NCBI RefSeq assembly: GCF_050410775.1
Contig: NZ_CP191229.1
Strand: one strand, 5' to 3'
Source: Erwinia sp050410775
Lineage (GTDB): Bacteria > Pseudomonadota > Gammaproteobacteria > Enterobacterales > Enterobacteriaceae
DNA length: 64,000 nt
The position numbers and the translations under genes were made by a program. Positions 61,259-64,000 of the stretch are shown here, in pieces; the first letter of the stretch is position 1; each line of letters begins with the position of its first letter. The notes under the pieces were generated by a model, which saw nothing but the letters and a program-made list of their open reading frames with translations, ran no database searches and had not been told where the DNA came from.

Positions 61259-61362
61259 CAGTAACTGTTAAAATATTCTCCGCCCTGCTACAGCATCCGT
61301 GCCCTGTGACGCTTTACCTTGATCAGCACCGTCCCACAGCATGCCTCCTGGCAAACCAGTAA

Positions 61363-62082
61363 TTACCGGCGCTGCGGCGGCAGATCGGTGGGCATACTGT
61401 TCTGCATGCTGTGCCAGATTTCACCGCTCTGACGGCCATAATCACGGACGGCATCCACAATCTTATCGAACTGCTGATTCTGGCAGATGGTCAGCAGCTG
61501 CTGATAGAAATCCCTCGCCAGCTTACGCGCCGCCGGATTGGAAAAGTAGTGGCGGCCCACCCGCGTATAGAGTCCTTTCAGCCCGTTCAGGATCAGCCCG
61601 TAAATGGGGTTACCCGACGCGAAGGCGAGCCCGCGGAAAATACTGTAATCCAGGTCGGTATAAGCTTCCGCTTTATCCTCCACATCCTGCGCCGTTTCCA
61701 GCACCGCTTGCGCTTTTTCCGGATAGGTGCGGATCGCGCGGCGGATGAAAATGGAGGAGATATTGGTACGCACGGAGAGCAAATTGTCGATCAGCTGCGG
61801 TACGCTGTCGTGATCGAGCCGGGCCAGCGTCTCAAGGATGTTCAGACCGGACGTTTCCCAGAAATCATTGACGCGCGTCGGCTTACCATGCTGAATGGTC
61901 AGCCATCCATCCCTTGCCAGACGCTGCAATACCTCACGCAGCGTGGTACGGGTCACGCCAATCAGCTCTGACAGTTCGCGCTCTGCGGGTAATATCGTTC
62001 CCGGGGGAAAGCGACTATTCCAGATGCTTTCAATGATGTACTCTTCAGCGAAACCCGCAGGGCTCTGCGCCTTAATTACCAT
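61363..62082 (-). CDS. fadR: Fatty acid metabolism regulator FadR
   Basis: FadR is a GntR-family dimer that represses fad beta-oxidation genes and activates fabA/fabB; long-chain acyl-CoA releases it from DNA. The 239-residue protein has an N-terminal winged helix (FPPGTILPAERELSELIGVTRTTLREVLQRL, residues ~29-60) and a C-terminal helical acyl-CoA domain. The length equals that of E. coli. In E. coli nhaB is the neighbour between fadR and dsbB; here dsbB follows directly on the other strand. Confidence 0.97.
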   Translation of the reverse strand: MVIKAQSPAGFAEEYIIESIWNSRFPPGTILPAERELSELIGVTRTTLREVLQRLARDGWLTIQHGKPTRVNDFWETSGLNILETLARLDHDSVPQLIDNLLSVRTNISSIFIRRAIRTYPEKAQAVLETAQDVEDKAEAYTDLDYSIFRGLAFASGNPIYGLILNGLKGLYTRVGRHYFSNPAARKLARDFYQQLLTICQNQQFDKIVDAVRDYGRQSGEIWHSMQNSMPTDLPPQRR

Positions 62083-62388
62083 AGCGTTCTGTTTCCGTTG
62101 CGTTCAGTCTGCAAAAATTCAGCTCATCATACCAGATGGCCCCGGCATCACATAGACTGGCGGCGGGCTAAAACGGCGAATGTACTGCAAAACAGGAAAA
62201 AAGTCGCACCGCTTTATTGGCGCTTTTAACTCAGGTAAACGTCCCTGAGCAGGCGCGAAAAAAAGGCGTCCGAAAGAAGGCTAAACTTAGCTTAAGTCAT
62301 TTTCCCGCTTAAAATTTCCGGCGGGTAGCTGGCAGGCCGGGGCTTTTAGTTTACACTGCCGTTTCAACGACTATTGCATGGATTGACT
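62083..62388. other. fadR-dsbB divergent region
   Basis: 306 bases without a gene; no remnant of nhaB is recognisable. Promoters for both genes must lie here, but none is clear enough to mark. Confidence 0.45.
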
Positions 62389-62919
62389 ATGTTGAGATAT
62401 CTGAACAGCTGTTCCCGGGGGCGCGGCGCATGGCTGTTGCTTGCCTTTACCGCTTTTGTACTGGAAATGGTTGCGCTCTATTTTCAGCACGTTTTACTGC
62501 TGAAACCCTGCGTAATGTGTATCTATGAACGCTGCGCGCTGTTTGGCATCATGGGTGCCGGCATTGTCGGTGCAATTGCACCAAAAACGCCGCTGCGCTG
62601 GGTCGCTATCGGGATCTGGCTCTACAGCGCCTGGGAAGGCCTTCGCCTCTCCTGGGAGCACACGATGATCCAGCTCCATCCCAATCCTTTTGTCACCTGC
62701 GATTTCGCCGCCCGCTTTCCCGCCTGGCTGCCGCTGGATAAGTGGCTGCCCTCGGTATTTGTCGCTACCGGTGACTGTGCCGAGAAGCAGTGGTCGCTGC
62801 TGACGCTGAGTATGCCGCAGTGGCTGATCGGAATTTTCGCTGCCTTTCTGATCGTCGGCCTGCTGGTGCTGATCGCTCAGCCGCTGAAGCCCAAACGTCG
62901 CGCCCTGTTTTCGCGCTGA
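62389..62919 (+). CDS. dsbB: Disulfide bond formation protein B
   Basis: DsbB reoxidises DsbA and passes electrons to quinones. The 176-residue inner-membrane protein has four helices and both redox pairs at the E. coli positions: Cys41-Cys44 (CVMC) in the first periplasmic loop and Cys104/Cys130 (VTCDF, TGDCAEK) in the second. The quinone-site arginine lies in YERCALFG (R48). The ATG at 62389 gives MLRYLNSCSRGRGAW; a TTG at 62374 is the only longer option. Confidence 0.97.
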   Translation: MLRYLNSCSRGRGAWLLLAFTAFVLEMVALYFQHVLLLKPCVMCIYERCALFGIMGAGIVGAIAPKTPLRWVAIGIWLYSAWEGLRLSWEHTMIQLHPNPFVTCDFAARFPAWLPLDKWLPSVFVATGDCAEKQWSLLTLSMPQWLIGIFAAFLIVGLLVLIAQPLKPKRRALFSR

Positions 62920-63037
62920 TCCGCTTTTCCGGGCAGGATCTCTCTTGCAGGTTGCCGCCGCGACGGCAGGAAAGTTTGTACAGATGCACGGCCAAGACTA
63001 CGCTGTAACAATGACATCGTGTCGAAAAGGGAAAACA

Positions 63038-63208
63038 ATGAAAAACATTGCGTTAGTGCTTTTGCTGGCCTGCTCCGCCCTCTCGCTTTCCGGCTGTGCC
63101 TACTGGGGAGAAGAGAATACTCACAGCCCACCGCCGGCGCCGCCGGGAGGACAGCAGCCGCCAGGCGCGCCGGGTGGCAGCGGGCCGGTGGGACAACCTC
63201 AGGCCTGA
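63038..63208 (+). CDS. Small Pro/Gly-rich lipoprotein, function unknown
   Basis: This 56-residue precursor has a lipoprotein signal peptide (MKNIALVLLLACSALSLSGC, modified cysteine at residue 20). It is followed by AYWGEENTHS and a tail made almost only of proline, glycine and glutamine. The mature part has about 37 residues. AAAGGG precedes the ATG. The longer in-frame start at 62945 would bury the signal peptide. I recognise no family. Alanine after the cysteine suggests outer-membrane sorting. It lies behind dsbB, possibly on its transcript. Confidence 0.75.
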   Translation: MKNIALVLLLACSALSLSGCAYWGEENTHSPPPAPPGGQQPPGAPGGSGPVGQPQA

Positions 63209-63274
63209 CAGGTCAGTCAGTTTCTTAGCAAAAGTGGCCGGACGGCCCTGCAGACAGACGTTCTGTTCAGATAG

Positions 63275-63306
63275 GCGATACCGGCGTGATTAACAGACGG
63301 TATCGC
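63275..63306. terminator. Hairpin between the small lipoprotein gene and ycgN
   Basis: GCGATACCG (63275-63283) and CGGTATCGC (63298-63306) form a perfect 9-bp stem with a 14-base loop, lying between convergent genes. U runs are weak on both sides. Confidence 0.55.
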
Positions 63307-63339
63307 ACTCTTCAATACACGCTGACGCGTGGGAAGTGG

Positions 63340-63786
63340 TTACTTAGCCCAGGCGGGCTTATTCATAATATGGTCTTCCCAGTCGCGTACCTCACTCTCC
63401 CTGACCGCAATATGACGGACGGAAATGCGTGCGGCATGCATCGCGGCTTTAGAACCGCTGCGCAGGGGATGCCAGGGCGGCAGATTTTTACCTTCGGCCA
63501 GCATGCGATAGGCGCAGCTTGGCGGTAACCATGAGAAGGTAGGCAAATTATCCCGCGTCAGCTTGATGCAGTCATCCTCATATTCGAAGCGACGCTCGTA
63601 GTTACGGCACTGGCAGGTTTTGATATTGAGCTGGTTACAGGCGACGTTGGTGAAGTAAATTTCATCCGTATCGGCATCCTGTAGCTTGTTAAGGCAGCAC
63701 TGGCCACAACCATCGCACAGGGATTCCCATTCCTCATCGCTCATCTGCTCCAGCGTTTTTTCCTGCCAGAACGGGGTTTCAGTCAT
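63340..63786 (-). CDS. ycgN: YcgN family cysteine cluster protein (UPF0260)
   Basis: This 148-residue protein is rich in conserved cysteines: CDGCGQCC near residue 24, then NVACNQLNIKTCQCRNYERR and the later CIKL and SCAYR. This is the zinc- or iron-cluster-type pattern of the UPF0260 family; its role is unknown. The start at 63786 (MTETPFWQEKTL), with GAGAGGAA directly upstream, matches the E. coli protein start; the longer frame to 63846 runs into the ycgM end. It follows ycgM on the same strand, as in E. coli. Confidence 0.94.
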   Translation of the reverse strand: MTETPFWQEKTLEQMSDEEWESLCDGCGQCCLNKLQDADTDEIYFTNVACNQLNIKTCQCRNYERRFEYEDDCIKLTRDNLPTFSWLPPSCAYRMLAEGKNLPPWHPLRSGSKAAMHAARISVRHIAVRESEVRDWEDHIMNKPAWAK

Positions 63787-63849
63787 GTTCCTCTCCTGTT
63801 TGTGTAAAAGCCCGCACCTTATAAACAGTTCGGGCCCATGTTGCAAGCC

Positions 63850-64000
63850 TTAGAGTACGCGAGTGGTGATACCGTGGCCGCCAAGCGAGATCGCCAGCTG
63901 GTCGCCTGAGTGCATCGGCCCCACGCCCTCGGGCGTACCGGTCAGAATAACATCTCCCGCACGCAGCGTAAAAAAGCGGCTCATATAGGCAATCAGCGGC
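63850..64000 (-). CDS. ycgM: Fumarylacetoacetate hydrolase family protein YcgM, C-terminal end (partial)
   Basis: The minus-strand frame from 63999 to the stop at 63850-63852 encodes about 49 residues (PLIAYMSRFFTLRAGDVILT ... GHGITTRVL). The segment GDVILTGTPEGVGPM is the family signature of FAH-type hydrolases/decarboxylases, which handle acylpyruvates or oxaloacetate. The rest of the gene lies outside the window. It precedes ycgN by 63 bases on the same strand, the E. coli order. Confidence 0.9.
   Translation of the reverse strand, partial: PLIAYMSRFFTLRAGDVILTGTPEGVGPMHSGDQLAISLGGHGITTRVL

Overview
The window is a core-chromosome segment of an enterobacterium. Almost every protein aligns from memory, start to stop, with an Escherichia coli K-12 counterpart of the same length. 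Three features point away from E. coli itself and toward the Erwiniaceae (Pantoea/Erwinia-like): several familiar genes are missing from their usual slots (kch, selD, nhaB), there are two tandem oppA genes, and galU-ugd-epimerase lies next to hns. The genus is inference; no rRNA is present to settle it.

Layout. 1-3633: end of the trp operon (trpD 3' end, trpCF, trpB, trpA, terminator). 3761-7919: BON-domain lipoprotein, ompW, yciC-yciB-yciA, tonB and yciI, with an FNR site before ompW and a Fur-box-like site before tonB. 8217-10231: a visibly AT-rich stretch that replaces kch; it holds an EamA-type transporter gene, the 5' remnant of a flavodoxin-like reductase gene and otherwise unrecognised DNA. 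10232-21260: yciY, clsA, yciU, then oppABCDF with a second oppA upstream, then ychE. 21261-32274: adhE with FNR- and Cra-like sites, tdk, hns, a UDP-uronate cluster (epimerase-ugd-galU), rssB-rssA and ychJ. 32321-34583: purU and the tyrT locus, with two identical tRNA-Tyr genes and seven 153/154-bp repeats of the rtT type. 34729-51084: a block that in E. coli lies elsewhere (xthA, ynjH-topB, ydjA, sppA-ansA-pncA, yeaC-msrB, gapA-yeaD, yeaE, mipA, yeaG-yeaH). 51520-64000: cvrA, a DUF1480 protein, an orphan WbaP-type priming transferase, an MFS efflux pump, dadX-dadA, ycgB, fadR, dsbB, a small lipoprotein, ycgN and the 3' end of ycgM.

Together the genes cover tryptophan synthesis, peptide uptake, fermentation and glycolysis (adhE, gapA), nucleotide-sugar supply for surface polysaccharides (galU, ugd, epimerase, wbaP), stress and stationary-phase control (hns, rssB, yeaGH, ycgB), D-alanine catabolism, and envelope maintenance. 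I found no CRISPR array, prophage, transposase gene or evident new multi-gene system. The observations most worth a second look are non-coding: the tyrT repeats built partly from tRNA sequence, two intergenic palindromes sharing the arm CAGGARTAAGAG, an inverted-repeat element flanked by short direct repeats at a synteny breakpoint before cvrA, and a duplicated terminator between yciU and oppF.
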